DNA from: Tillus elongatus
Taxonomy: Eukaryota > Arthropoda > Insecta > Coleoptera > Cleridae
DNA: 64,000 nt
NCBI GenBank assembly: GCA_964006375.1
Contig: OZ023265.1
Location: forward strand, 172,201,943-172,265,942
Reading direction: 5' to 3'
Positions 13,553 through 25,363 of the stretch are shown here, piece after piece; the stretch's first letter is position 1, and each line of letters starts with the position of its first letter. Below the pieces are notes generated by a model, which saw only the letters and a program-made list of their open reading frames with translations, was not told where the DNA came from and made no database searches. A program made the translations under genes and the position numbers.

Positions 13553-13874
13553 TGAGGTTATTCAAAATCCTCCGGCATGACGTTCTCCTGATTCATAATT
13601 CTTTTAAAATCGTCCTCCTACTTGTGTGTGGATCTTTGTTTCTGTTGAAATTTCTTTTTGCCGTTCAGTTTTTTGTTGTGCTGGACGCTTCCACTGTCGT
13701 CGAGCTTAGGTTGTCTTCTATCGGGATACTTCTTACGATACATTTTATGTCTATTATTTCTTATATATATAATATGTACAAATGTCATAAAGTGGAAATG
13801 TCATTGTTGACAGTTTTCCCAGAGCCAACTATTAGAATTTAAAATTGAACAAGGAATCTGAATATCGCGACATG
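13553..13874. other. Unassigned spacer
   Basis: An open 96-codon frame exists on the + strand but has no recognisable domain. Nothing else is visible. Confidence 0.45.
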
Positions 13875-15445
13875 GCTCTTCTCTTAATACCAGGAAAGCC
13901 TCTGGCCTTGACGAGATCCCAGCAATTGTTCTCAAAAAATGCCCACCAGAACATGCTCCTGTCCTGACTCGTCTGTTTCAGACATCTTACAATAGAGGCA
14001 TATTCCCTAGTAACTGGACAACTGCTCGAGTACAACCCATCCCCAATAAAGGATCCAAAGCGCTTCCTAGCAACTACGGGCCTATTTCTCTCATTTCAGT
14101 CGTCTCTAAAGTGATGGAAAAGTATATAAACACCGAATTACTAAAATGCTTGAAAAACACAGTCTAATCCACAGGCAGGCAGTATTTATTCCGTCAGCGC
14201 AGATCGACTGCCAACCTCACCCATTCTTGGAACAAGTCTATGGAACTACACGGTGAATCTCAGATTGTTGCTCTAGACATATCCAAAGCATTCGACCAGG
14301 TCTGGCACGCAGCGCTGCGTAATAAACTACCGCCCTATGGTCTACCACCAAAACTTTGTACCAGGACAGCAAATTTCCTCTCCAACAGGAGCATTTCTGT
14401 TGTTGTGGATGGCCATTCCTCCAAACTGTATCCAATTAATGCAGGAGTTCCTCAAGGTTCAGCTTTAGCCCCTACTTTTTTCTTCTCCACATCAATTACC
14501 TCCTCTCTAGCACATCCAACCCAGTTCACAGTTACGCGGACGACAGCACCCTCCACTCAAATATACAATATTCTAAGCCTGTCTCTTTAGCCCAATTAGA
14601 TGAGGATCGCAGACTCGTGGAGGGTTCTGTCTCCGTGGATCTCCAAAAAATATTAGACTGGGGAAATAGAAATCTTGTACAATTCAACCCCACCAAATCT
14701 CAGTCTTGCTTTCTTTCTCATAAGAGATACACCAGCCCTAGACCCATCACAATGAACAACCAAGTTATTCAAAGTAATGAGTCCTTTTCACTTGTTGGCA
14801 TTTCTGTGGATCTAAATCTCAATTGGCACCAACATGTCACATCAATTGCAGAAGCGGCTGCTAAGAAATTAGGTTTCTTCTTCCGGGCTTGCAAATACTT
14901 TTCACCAGCTAATCTCTATACCTTATATACTTCACAAATAAGCCCAAACCTCGAATATTGCTCCCACATCTGGGGTGCCGGTGCCGCTTCTACACTCGCT
15001 ATCCTGGACTCCATTCAGAAGAGAGCTATACACGTCTCATCGGTGACCCCACCCTCACCCAAAGGCTGCCATCCCTTGCCCACCGACGTGCCGTTGGTGA
15101 CCTATCTCTCTTTTATAGATATCTGCACGGGCACTGCTCAAAGGAGCTTTCCTCCATAGTTCTCCCACCTGCTGCCCCCAAAAGATCTACCAGGGGAACA
15201 GAGCGAATGCATCCTTTTACTGTCCAGGTCACCAGACATTGAACATCTTGTTATGCCCGCTCTTTTGTCCCGAGGACTTCCAAGTTGTGGAATTCCTTGC
15301 CGGCACATGTTTTTCCTTCTCCTCCGAACCTCCAAACCTTTAAGTCCAGAATTAACAAGTTGCCTCTTTCCTCCTTGTCAACACCCACGGTACGATAGTA
15401 TTTAGGCTGTAAGCTCTCGTGGTGCGTTGTTGAAATTAAAATAAC
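13875..15445 (+). mobile_element. CR1/Jockey-like LINE, copy C, 5'-truncated
   Basis: Opposite orientation to A and B. It starts within the reverse transcriptase (CTCTTCTCTTAATACCAGG) and runs to the 3' end GTTGTTGAAATTAAAAT. Readable blocks are DISKAFDQVWHAALR near 14280, GVPQGSALAPT near 14440 and LVGISVDLNLNWHQHV near 14785. Lesions include a frameshift in a T run near 14480 and others around 14150. Non-functional. Confidence 0.85.
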
Positions 15446-16189
15446 AGGAAATAGGTGTCTTCTTCAGTAACTATGATTGGCAAAAGGTCTAGCAAACCAC
15501 TAAGTGAGTTCGACCATGGCAAAACAACCCGAAAATCATTTGCTAATCCAAACAATGCCCGCCACGAGAGTCTAAAATCGTCAATGGTCACACTCTTTGT
15601 TATGTGTGCAATAAAAATGAATAACACAAACAAGCCTGTTTCCTCCAGAGATAAATATTGTGTCATATTTTCTTGTAGAACACTATATTCCACCTAAATA
15701 TACCTTTCACTTTTATATCCAAGAATATGTTAAAAATGTAGTGGCTGTTGTTGTAAAAAAAGCATGCAGTTTTATGAATATAAAATTCAGGGTAAATTCG
15801 TTGCCGCTGTATTTAGAAGGGGAAGTGAGGAAACATATTTGTATCGTTGCAGGAACGAAACTCCCTTCCAAATAGGATTGAGTAAATCTGGCTTCTTTGT
15901 TGTCTGTTTGTTATTTCTCAAGCATAAGTGAACGAGGGCGGCCTAAATATGACTCGATCTTTGATAAATATGGCACAAACCAAATATAGAGCAGAAGAGT
16001 TATATTTAGCTTTTTGTATAAGATATTTTCGTTTTGATTTTTATTGAGAGATGGGTTTTTATAATAAAAATTGGTCGGCCACATTACTTAAATTATTTTT
16101 GCTAAAGATGTAATACACCTACATTTTATAATTGTTGTACGATTGCAAATTGTGAAAGATAAATAGCATTTTCGCGTGTTGTTTTGTTT
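15446..16189. other. Unassigned, possible DNA-transposon remnant
   Basis: A + strand frame at about 15520-15700 contains NPNNARHESLKSSMV and MCAIKMNN, vaguely like the cysteine-rich C terminus of piggyBac-type transposases. Too little is conserved to call it. Confidence 0.2.
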
Positions 16190-16380
16190 TAGTTTTATTC
16201 AATTTTATTTTGTAACCATATGTAACGAGTCAATTTCTATTGTATCAGGTTTCCCAATAAGAATGATGCGATTTTGTAGAATAATTAGTTAGGCTAAGTC
16301 ATCCAAACTCTTGTAATAAGTTCCACCTTACTACAAATAAATTTTGATTTGATTTGATTGATTTGATTAAAAAAAAAAAG
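16190..16380 (+). mobile_element. Probable LINE 3' tail
   Basis: A segment ending AAATAAATTTTGATTTGATTT, with further TTGAT repeats and a run of A. This is a typical insect non-LTR 3' terminus with a short tandem tail and poly(A). No coding part is attached, so the parent family is not identified. Confidence 0.4.
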
Positions 16381-17640
16381 AAATTTGTATCAGTAACGAC
16401 TTATGTGCTACCTGTGATTGTAGAAATAACTTTTTAAGATGAGCTATGACTACCAAATTTGGTACGTTTCTACTATCAAACTTACCCTACGTACCGAAAT
16501 TCAGATTTCTAAGTTGAAAGAAAAAAAAACTTATAGGCATTTTAAGGAAAAAAAAATTGGGTGCCACTGGTGATCAGAGGAAAGCACAAGAACAAAATAG
16601 TTTGTGTGGCTAACAAAACCAACTGAATATTACACACGATCGTTAAGGTTTCTTGACGCAAGAAGGTCAAGAAGTAGGAGAAAATATGTTTTTAAAATTA
16701 TATCATTTTTCTTCTTAAAAAAACGTAAAGTCGCGGTTTGAAACGTCAAAATTTGCAATTTTCAGACAACGAATTTAAAACAAATACGTATTATGTGGAA
16801 GATATGTCGTACAAAGTGTATTTTACAAAGCCTTAAACTTTAGCTTCAACCATCATTGTCCCTCATTTTACTAAAATATTTTCGGAAAATCCATTTCAAA
16901 TATTCGTAGAAAAAATTCGTTATTGAGAAGACCGCGACTTATGAATTTTAAAAAGATTTCTCCAAATGAGCGCGAACTAGAACCCCTAAAACCTATATAC
17001 AGGGTCAGTTTCAGTTTTTGTCTGTTTACACATATACAGGGTGACGCATTTCTACGGTAAAGCTCAATATATCCGTTAGGATATGAGAAAAAAGTGTATA
17101 CGTTAATTATATGGTATCTCGAGCTACATCTTATTAACCTATTTTGACAACCACAGGATGGCCCATAAGTCGTTGGTGATACACACATTCTTTTTTTAAT
17201 AGAACACCCACTTATGTTATTGCATTTTTGTGTTTCCATCAAATTATAATGCATGTTTGTAAGAAAAAAAATTGATACCGTTCATCGTTTTTGAGTTATT
17301 GCAATTGTCTTGCAACTTTTCACGTTTTTGGCACATATTTCAAACACATCACAAATTGTGATACGGCGTTTTTATCCATGGATAGCGGAGCCCCACGGGA
17401 ATGACGCATTCAGAGAGCTTTTTTTGTATTACTCGTCGAATAAATCGAAATGTCCTTCTTTTAAAAACAAGACATATTTGCCATTAAAAACCTTTTTACG
17501 AAAATTCGCTACCATGACGCACTTGCTGCATCCAGACTTTTTTCTATTGTATAGATGCAAATATCATCTGCGTATTGTATGCAATGTGTGGTTATTCCAG
17601 ATATTATGGATACTACTAGTGTACATATTGAAGAGCATAT
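16381..17640. repeat. Fragments of the (AT)n-core repeat family
   Basis: The stretch at 16900-17030 matches the minus-orientation right flank of the family (GAGCGCGAACTAGAACCCC, ACAGGGTCAGTTTCAGTT), here without a long AT core. The stretch at 16380-16450 and the inverted one at 17040-17240 resemble 44370-44480. An inverted CTGGACGC motif lies at 17500-17534. No gene is visible. Confidence 0.5.
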
Positions 17641-17652
17641 ACAGCTTTTAGA

Positions 17653-17690
17653 CCTGACGATCGCTTCACTAACAAAGTTAACATCATCAG
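17653..17690 (-). ncRNA. Degenerate hammerhead-like motif
   Basis: The minus strand reads CTGATGA, a hairpin with loop TTT, then GAAG in place of the required GAAA, then CGATCGTCAGG. It corresponds base for base to the better motif at 22774-22812. The changed core adenosine should abolish cleavage. Confidence 0.4.
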
Positions 17691-18301
17691 AGGGATGAAT
17701 AAACTAAGTGAATAAAGACTATAACTACTATTAATATGTTAGTTGCCAAGCAGTTGCGACGGCATACAGACAGAACCCCATTGTTTAGCCTTAAATCCCT
17801 GTAATTAAAACTCCATAACTGCCTTTGTTATACTGTGCGTCGTTATCAAATATTCCTTCTAAGAAGGACACGTTGATTATTAAGATAATAGTTCGAACAA
17901 TGAACCACAAAGACCGGCCCTACTCTATTCATTGAAATATTTTTATTCGGGTTTATAACGAGATATCTATACTTTCGTACACATCTAGCTGACGCGACTG
18001 CCTGACATTTTTGATTAACTTGAGATTTTCTTTATCTACATTATGAGTATTATCCCAAATCTGCTGAGCAATACATAATTTGGCAACAGTGTCATATTTC
18101 AGTTACGGTAAATGTTCTTTAAATCTAGTTTCGATGGTTATTTTAGTTTGCCCAACATATTAAAGTTCACAATCCTTACAACCTATTTCGCAGAGTCCCG
18201 ACACATCTGTGGTTTTATCTTTATCCTTTGGGTTACCTGGCAAGTTTTTTAATGTATTTTTTGTAGAAAATGTTAGCTGCAAATTGGCTTTCTTAACAAT
18301 G

Positions 18302-18372
<71 letters not shown>
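18302..18372. repeat. (AT)n microsatellite inside Penelope linker
   Basis: AT dinucleotides interrupt the linker between REYNVQ and KKANLQLTFS on the minus strand, and keep the frame open as an Ile-Tyr tract. Confidence 0.95.
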
Positions 18373-18378
<6 letters not shown>

Positions 18379-18626
18379 GGTATTATTGTACATTATATTC
18401 TCTCGTAATTCGCGGTTCAAATGGTAAACAGACTACGGTTTTGTCTGGTTTATCTTTTCTGAAAATCGTAGATTCCGCTAACATTTTCTTTGTTTTATGT
18501 TTATTGACTAGTTTCTCTACTAAGCAGACAGAGTAACCATTATACTTAGCTACATTTTTAATATATTCAAGTTCTATGGAATCTCTCTCGGATATCATTT
18601 TTGGTAGAGGGTTTCTATTTAGTTTT

Positions 18627-18706
18627 TATACGGTCCTGATTCTACTGTGTTATACTCTATCTTTATAAATATAAAGATAAAGTATATAACGCAATAGAAT
18701 CAGGAC
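18627..18706. repeat. Hairpin palindrome at the Penelope head-to-head junction
   Basis: GGTCCTGATTCTACTGTGTT at about 18633 is answered by its near-perfect complement ending at about 18705. The arms are roughly 34 bp (ATACTCTATCTTTAT inside) and the loop is about 4-8 bp. It marks the symmetry centre between the minus-strand and plus-strand Penelope fragments. Confidence 0.85.
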
Positions 18707-19718
18707 CTTATACAAAAGCGTTATGAAAAAAGTTACAAGTTTCAAATCCTAAAATTCCTAAAACTATTATCTCCCGAAAATCCATAAACCCGTAAAATCG
18801 GTGAGACCTATTGTTTCAGCTATAGATTCCCCGACATACAATATAGCGAAATGGTTAACAAACAAATTTAAAGGCGTGCCCATTAAACAAAAAAGTTTGT
18901 CAGTCTCAAATTCACTTGAATTTATTGATGAAGTTAAAAATATTAAGTTGATTGAAGGCGAGGTTTTAATAGCATTTGATATGACCTCGTTGTTTCCCAG
19001 TGTTCCCAAAGAAGAAACGCAAGCGTATTTAGACCATTTGTTAAAAATGAACAACATAGATGAAGAGGTCTGCAAAGAATATATAAATTTAACAAATCTT
19101 TGCATGAATCAGAATATTTTTCAATTTAATAATGAATTTTCTGAACAAACCCATGATACAGCAATGGACAACCCCCTTTTACCATTCATTTCACACCTTT
19201 TCATAGGTAGATTTCAAACAGACCTAGCAAATGAAAGTGACTATTTTCCTAGAGTATGATTTGTTATGTGGACGATGTTTTCGCAGTATTTAATACAAAT
19301 GTATGCAAAGTAGATGATTTTATTGCCAAATTAAACGATAAATTTGATTTCATTGAATTCACGCATGAAATATAAATTAATCACAAATTACCTGTTATTG
19401 ATGTATTAGTCATTAAAAAAAGAGACACTTTAGATGTTGACATTCACAGAAAGAAAACCACGACTGTGAGTTAGATTTCAATTGACTCACACCATCGTTT
19501 TTCACAAAAAATAGCTAGTTTGAATTTTCTAGTTCATAGATTAATACAGTTTCCCTGATACAACAGAGAACTTGAATATATAAAAAATGTAGCTAAGTAT
19601 AATGGTTACTCTGTCTGCTTAGTGGACAAACTACTCAATAAATATTAAACAAAGAAAATGTTAGCGGAATCTACGACGTTAGTTAATCAGCAGTCACGCC
19701 AGCTAAATGCTTACGAAC

Positions 19719-19719
<1 letters not shown>
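18707..19719 (+). pseudogene. Penelope-like reverse transcriptase, fragment 2
   Basis: Typical Penelope blocks are readable: SVRPIVSAIDSPTYNIAKWL from 18802, FDMTSLFPSVP near 18980 (catalytic A block), a degenerate block B (NPLLPFISHLF near 19170), then, after a frameshift near 19255, the catalytic YVDD at 19265-19276. LPVIDVLVIKKRDTL follows near 19390, then the linker ELEYIKNVAKYNGYSVCLVD near 19570. The copy then jumps to a segment like the end of the GIY-YIG region (SRQLNAYE) and stops at an (AT)n array, so most of the endonuclease is deleted. It is inactive, but the YVDD triad is intact. Confidence 0.8.

Positions 19720-19794
<75 letters not shown>
19720..19794. repeat. (AT)n microsatellite between Penelope and LINE copy D
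   Basis: Pure AT array directly joining the truncated Penelope fragment to the 5'-truncated start of LINE copy D. Confidence 0.95.
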
Positions 19795-19798
<4 letters not shown>

Positions 19799-22433
19799 AT
19801 AATAAGGAATGGCTAGGATCTTCAAAAACCGCTCCACAAGAGAGAGCAGCGGAGGCCTTTGCAGACAGCAATTCTTTAGCCAATATGGTTCAGCAACCTA
19901 CTTACTTTCCTCGCATCCCAACACACAGCTCACATCCCTTGGATCTCCTTCTTACTACAAAACCTGAATGCTATAAGATATCAGTCACCGCCCCCCTTGG
20001 TCGCTCAGACCACGGCATGGTCACTGCTTCCTGCGCAATGTAACCCGAGGTCACACAGTCATCACACATACGTATCGTTTGGCACTAAAACTCCGCGAAC
20101 TGGGACGAAATGCGGGATTACTGTTCTTCATTTCCATTGGCGTCTGTCTGCTTCTCTCATCCTGACCTCTCTGATATCTCACAAAAGGTCACCGAAATTA
20201 CCCAAGCTGGCAGGCAATTATATACTTTGTCCCTATATTAGGGTAGAAATGGGCCTGGGCTGACAATTTTCTAAAATTATTAGTTGGTTGTATACAGTCT
20301 CTATTTTTTTAACACTTTGTGTTATTTGGAGCTAGCGTGACAACATACTACTTGGTTCCGCAACTAGGTGGCGACACGTTCACCACTCACTTAGTTATTC
20401 CACGTACACAGAAAGCCTCTTCAGCCACTCAAAAGCCCTGGTTCTCTTAATCCTGTGACAAGGCCAGACTTGAAAAGGTCAAAGCTCACAAAACGCTTCT
20501 ACACAATCCCAGTCAAGAAAACCGTCAAGCATTTAACGACAAAGAAACCGCTATGTCCGCATTCTTTCTGAGGCAAAAAAACTCGTTTAATAACCACATC
20601 AAAAACAAGGTCCTCTCAAGCTCCAACGGCAGCAAACCCTTCTGGACACTTGCTAAATCTATTAGGAATAGTTTCTGCAAGAGCACGTTCCCACCTATTG
20701 TTTAAGGGGATTAAATTGTTTCCACCGCCCTGGGCAAGGCTGAACTTTTTGCCTCGTTGTTAGCCGGCAATTCTACTCTCAACCCACCTCCAAATGTTCA
20801 ACCACCAACAGTCCCCAATGTTGAGCATAAAATGACTGATATCATTTTCAAAACTAAAAAGGTAAGAAAGATGCTCTCTTGACTTAATACCAGAAAATCC
20901 TCCGGCCTTGAGGATATCCCGGAAATTGTTCTAAAAAAAATGCGCACCAGAACTTGCTCCTGTCCTGACTCGTCTGTTTCAGACATCTTACAATAGAGGC
21001 ATATTCCCTAGTAACTGGAAAACTGCTCGAGTACAACCCGTCCCCAAGAAAGGATCCAAAGCGCTTCCTAGCAACTACAGGCCTATTTCTCTCCTTTCAG
21101 TCGTCTCTAAAGTGATGGAAAAGTATATAAACACCGAATTACTCAAATTTCTTGAAAAACACAGTCTAATCCACGACAGGCAGTATTAATTCCGTCAGCG
21201 CAGATCAACTGCCGACCTCATTTTCTTTGTCACCCACTCACAACAAGTCTATGGAACTACACGGTTAATTCCAGATTGTCGCTCTAGACATATCCAAAGC
21301 ATTCGACGAGGTTTGGCTCGCAGCGCTGCTTAATAAACTTCCGGCCTATGGCCTACAACCAAAACTATGTACCTGGACAGCAGATTTCATCTCTAACCGG
21401 AGCATTTCCGTTGTCGTGGATGGCCATCCCTCTAAACTGTATCCAATTCATGCAGGAGTTCCTCAAGGTTCAGCTTTACCCACTACTTTGTTTCTTCTCC
21501 ACATCAATGACTTCCTCTCTAGCACATCCAACCCAGTTCACAGTTACGCGTACGACAGCACCCTCCACTCAAATATACAATATTCTAAGCCTGTCTCTTT
21601 AGCCCAATTAGATGAGGATCGCAGACTTATGGAGGGTTCTGTCTCCGTGGATCTCCAAAAATTATTATACTGAGGAAGTAGAAATCTTGTACAATTCAAC
21701 CCCACCAAATCTCAGTCTTGCGTTCTTTCTCATAAGAGATACACCAGCCCTAGACCCTTCACAATGAACAACCAAGTTATTCAAAGTAATGAGTCCTTTT
21801 CACTTGTTGGCATTTCTGTGGATCGAAATCTCAATTGGCACCAACATGTCACATCAATTGCAAAAGCGGCTGCTAAGAAATTAGGTTTCCTCTTCCGAGC
21901 TCGCAAATACTTTTCACCAGCTAATCTCTATATCTCTATATACTTCACAAATAAGACCAAACCTCGAATACTGCTCCCACATCTGGGGTGCCGCTGCCGC
22001 TGCTACACTCGCTATCCTGGACTCCATTCAGAAGAAAGCTATACGTCTTCGGTGACCCTACCCTCGCCCAAAGGGTGCCATCTCTTGCCCACCGACGTGC
22101 CGTTGGTAACCTTTCTCTCTCTTTTATAGATACCTGCACGGGCACTGCTCAGAGGAGCTTTCTTCAATAGTTCCTCCACCTGCGCTCAACAGATCTACCA
22201 GGGGAACAGAGCAAATGCACCCTTTTACTGTCCAGGTCACCAGACATAGAACATCTTGTTATGCCGGCTCCTTTGTCCCGAGAACTTTCAATTTGTGGAA
22301 TTCCTTGCCGGCACTTGTTTTTCCTTCTCCTCCGAACCTCCAAACCTTCAAGTCCAGAATTAACAAGTTGCCTCTTGTCGACACCCACGGTACGATAGTA
22401 TTTAGGCTGTAAGCCCTCGTGGTGTGATGTTGA

Positions 22434-22437
<4 letters not shown>
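19795..22437 (+). mobile_element. CR1/Jockey-like LINE, copy D, between two AT arrays
   Basis: It begins inside the endonuclease (NKEWLGSSKT equivalent at 19800, SDHGMVTASC near 20020), continues through the reverse transcriptase (GVPQGSALPTTLF at 21450, LVGISVDRNLNWHQHV near 21800) and reaches the family 3' end GTGATGTTGAAATAATA at 22437. A foreign segment of about 175 bp sits at roughly 20221-20398, where copies B and D otherwise align, and TTAT occurs at both its edges. Multiple stops and shifts make it dead. Confidence 0.85.

Positions 22438-22510
<73 letters not shown>
22438..22510. repeat. (AT)n microsatellite at the 3' end of LINE copy D
   Basis: AT array starting exactly at the LINE 3' terminus. 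It could be an expanded tail or part of the target site. Confidence 0.95.
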
Positions 22511-22516
<6 letters not shown>

Positions 22517-22840
22517 GTTAGAAATTTGAACAAAAATGCTTCGATAAATAGAGCAGCACCGGTTCTAATGACTCCATTGTTCGAACTGTTATCGTAATAG
22601 CCAGCGTGTCCTTAACACAACAAAGGCAGGTATGCAGTGTTAATCACAGGGATTTAAGACTCAACAGTGGGGGTCTGTCTGTATACCTTCCTAGAGAACG
22701 CTCTTCGCAACTGTTTGGCAACTAACATATAAATATTAGTTCTAGCCTTTATTCATTTAATTTATTCATCTCTCTGATGACGCTAACTTTGTTAGCGAAA
22801 CGATCGTCAGGTCTAAAAACTGTATTGTGATGAATTGTAC
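22511..22840 (+). mobile_element. Solo 3' segment of a Penelope-like element
   Basis: Matches the 3' noncoding part of Penelope fragment 1 (17641-17960) in opposite orientation. Shared phrases include CATTGTTCGAACT, CACAGGGATTTAA and CAACTGTTTGGCAACTAACA, and both copies end in the hammerhead-like motif. No coding part is attached. It starts immediately after an AT array. Confidence 0.75.
22774..22812 (+). ncRNA. Hammerhead-ribozyme-like motif in Penelope end
   Basis: Core elements are in order: CTGATGA (22774-22780), a six-base-pair stem GCTAAC/GTTAGC with a TTT loop (22782-22796), GAAA (22797-22800), then the self-complementary ACGATCGT and a GTC cleavage triplet (22806-22808), then AGG, which can pair weakly with CTCT upstream. 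Penelope-like elements are known to carry hammerhead ribozymes with very short stem III. One extra C at 22781 is unusual, since it could pair with the G of GAAA, so activity is uncertain. Confidence 0.5.
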
Positions 22841-23335
22841 TTAACAAACAATGCCCTTTGTTGCATTTATAGTTCCCACCGGGTTTTAGTTTTATACTGG
22901 CTTGGATCTTTGCGATATGTTCTAGAAACAAAACACACATCTCCTTCCGACTATGATGATGTAGATGATCATATTGATGATGAAGCCGCACTTGAGAAAA
23001 TATATACTGGATGTTTAACGTGTGTATATATACAGAAAATCCTCTGCGAAGAGCAATATATGTTATGTGACATAATACTGGGAAAATATAAAAATATTAA
23101 TTATTCCGTTTGAAATAGACTTGAATATTGTACCCTCATGAAGTGAAAAGCGAATAAAGAAGAAAAATATTACAGCAAAGGGAATAGAGATTTTATTTTT
23201 CATTCACTTTGTAGGTCAAAAAGAGAATGAATATAATTATTTGATGATCTAGAAATATAAACACATATTTCGTACTTTCAGCCAAAATGTTAACTCAAAA
23301 GAAAGCCTAATATATTGGGGTAATTATTTAAATGA
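22841..23335. other. Unassigned sequence
   Basis: A + frame ends at 23113 and contains SDYDDVDDHIDDEAALEK. I cannot relate it to any family. Nothing else stands out. Confidence 0.4.
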
Positions 23336-24212
<877 letters not shown>

Positions 24213-24405
24213 CTTGTTATTTACCTACTATAAGAGTATGGTATAATTAATGAAAGGTTCTGTTGTATCTCCGGCATCGTGAGATATATTACAATAACGC
24301 CATCTCGGTCGTAACTAGGAACTGTGTTCTCTTAACAGCTCTAATAAACACAAAATATTATATACCTACTGTTCGCCATAAAGTTGGCTGCATATGAAAA
24401 AAACT
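24213..24405. other. Spacer between two head-to-head repeats
   Basis: A 190-bp segment separating copies F1 and F2. No gene is visible. Confidence 0.5.
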
Positions 24406-24862
24406 CTGGACGCAGCAAGTGCGTTATGGTAGTGATTTTTTTTAATGCTTCATTTGAATAACTCAGTTTTCTATAAACTTAGAAAGTTTAATTTTGGTAT
24501 GTTGTAAGGTATTTCCTAGGGCAAGATATCCACCGAACTTCATTAAAATAAATTTGTAATTTTTTGAGAAAAAAAAATTTTTCGAAAGAAAATTTAAAAT
24601 TTGAATAACTCAATTTTTTATAAACTGAGAAAGTTGAATTTTGGTACTTAGTAAGGTCTCTCCCAAGGCAACATATATAGTAAATTTCATTAAAACAGCT
24701 TTGTTATTTTCGGAGAAAAAAAATTTTTTTTGAAAGAAAACTCAAAATTTTTCCGGAAATACCCGTCCGATTTTCCTGGATAACGAACTCGTCCAAGCCA
24801 TTATAAAGGAAAGGCACTTGCCGAGTTTCATTGAAATCGGTTAATTATTTTTTGAGTTATCA

Positions 24863-24864
<2 letters not shown>

Positions 24865-24946
<82 letters not shown>
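24865..24946. repeat. (AT)n, left of DD41D element
   Basis: AT array whose last TA (24945-24946) is the left target-site duplication. Confidence 0.95.
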
Positions 24947-24949
<3 letters not shown>

Positions 24950-25363
24950 GGTCGCTGATAAGTCTGGAAACGGTCGATTATCCGGGAAAATATACAAGGT
25001 GTCGAAAAAAGTTTTATACAAAAGTTTTTGGGTTCTTCAATGTCTACTAGGCGGTGATAATTTCATTTATACAGGGTTGGTCATACAGGCGTGGCACACC
25101 AATATTAATTTTTTTTAATGGAACACCCTATATATTATTCGATATTTCAATCCTTCTCTTAATTTTGAGCAACATTTATCAGAAGCATGATGTACATAAA
25201 CTCAGTCGTTTCCGGGTAAAAAAATAAATAAAAATAAACGCTATTGTTTTTAAAATCTATTGGATGAAGAACAAAAATAAATGAAAAGTAGAATATCTCT
25301 TGAAAACAATCTGTGAGTGTGAAAAGAACCGGTTGCGATGTTTTTAACATTGTTTGAAATCCT
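24947..25363. repeat. DD41D element left terminal inverted repeat
   Basis: 417 bp, matching 26599-27015 inverted. The transposase stop codon lies at its inner edge. Secondary motifs within include ACAGGGTTGGTCATACAGG and GGAACACCC. Confidence 0.92.

Larger units (their letters stand above)
17641..18626 (-). mobile_element. Penelope-like element fragment 1 (C-terminal half and 3' end)
   Basis: On the minus strand it reads the Penelope linker (ELEYIKNVAKYNGYSVCLVE), then STKNTLKNLPGN, then a GIY-YIG endonuclease start (SGLCEIGCKDCEL and, after a stop, YVGQTKITIETRFKEH). A noncoding 3' segment follows, ending with a hammerhead-like motif at 17653-17690. A 70-bp (AT)n array at 18302-18372 sits inside the linker coding region. 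The reverse transcriptase is absent. The fragment meets a second Penelope piece head to head at 18627-18706. Confidence 0.8.
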
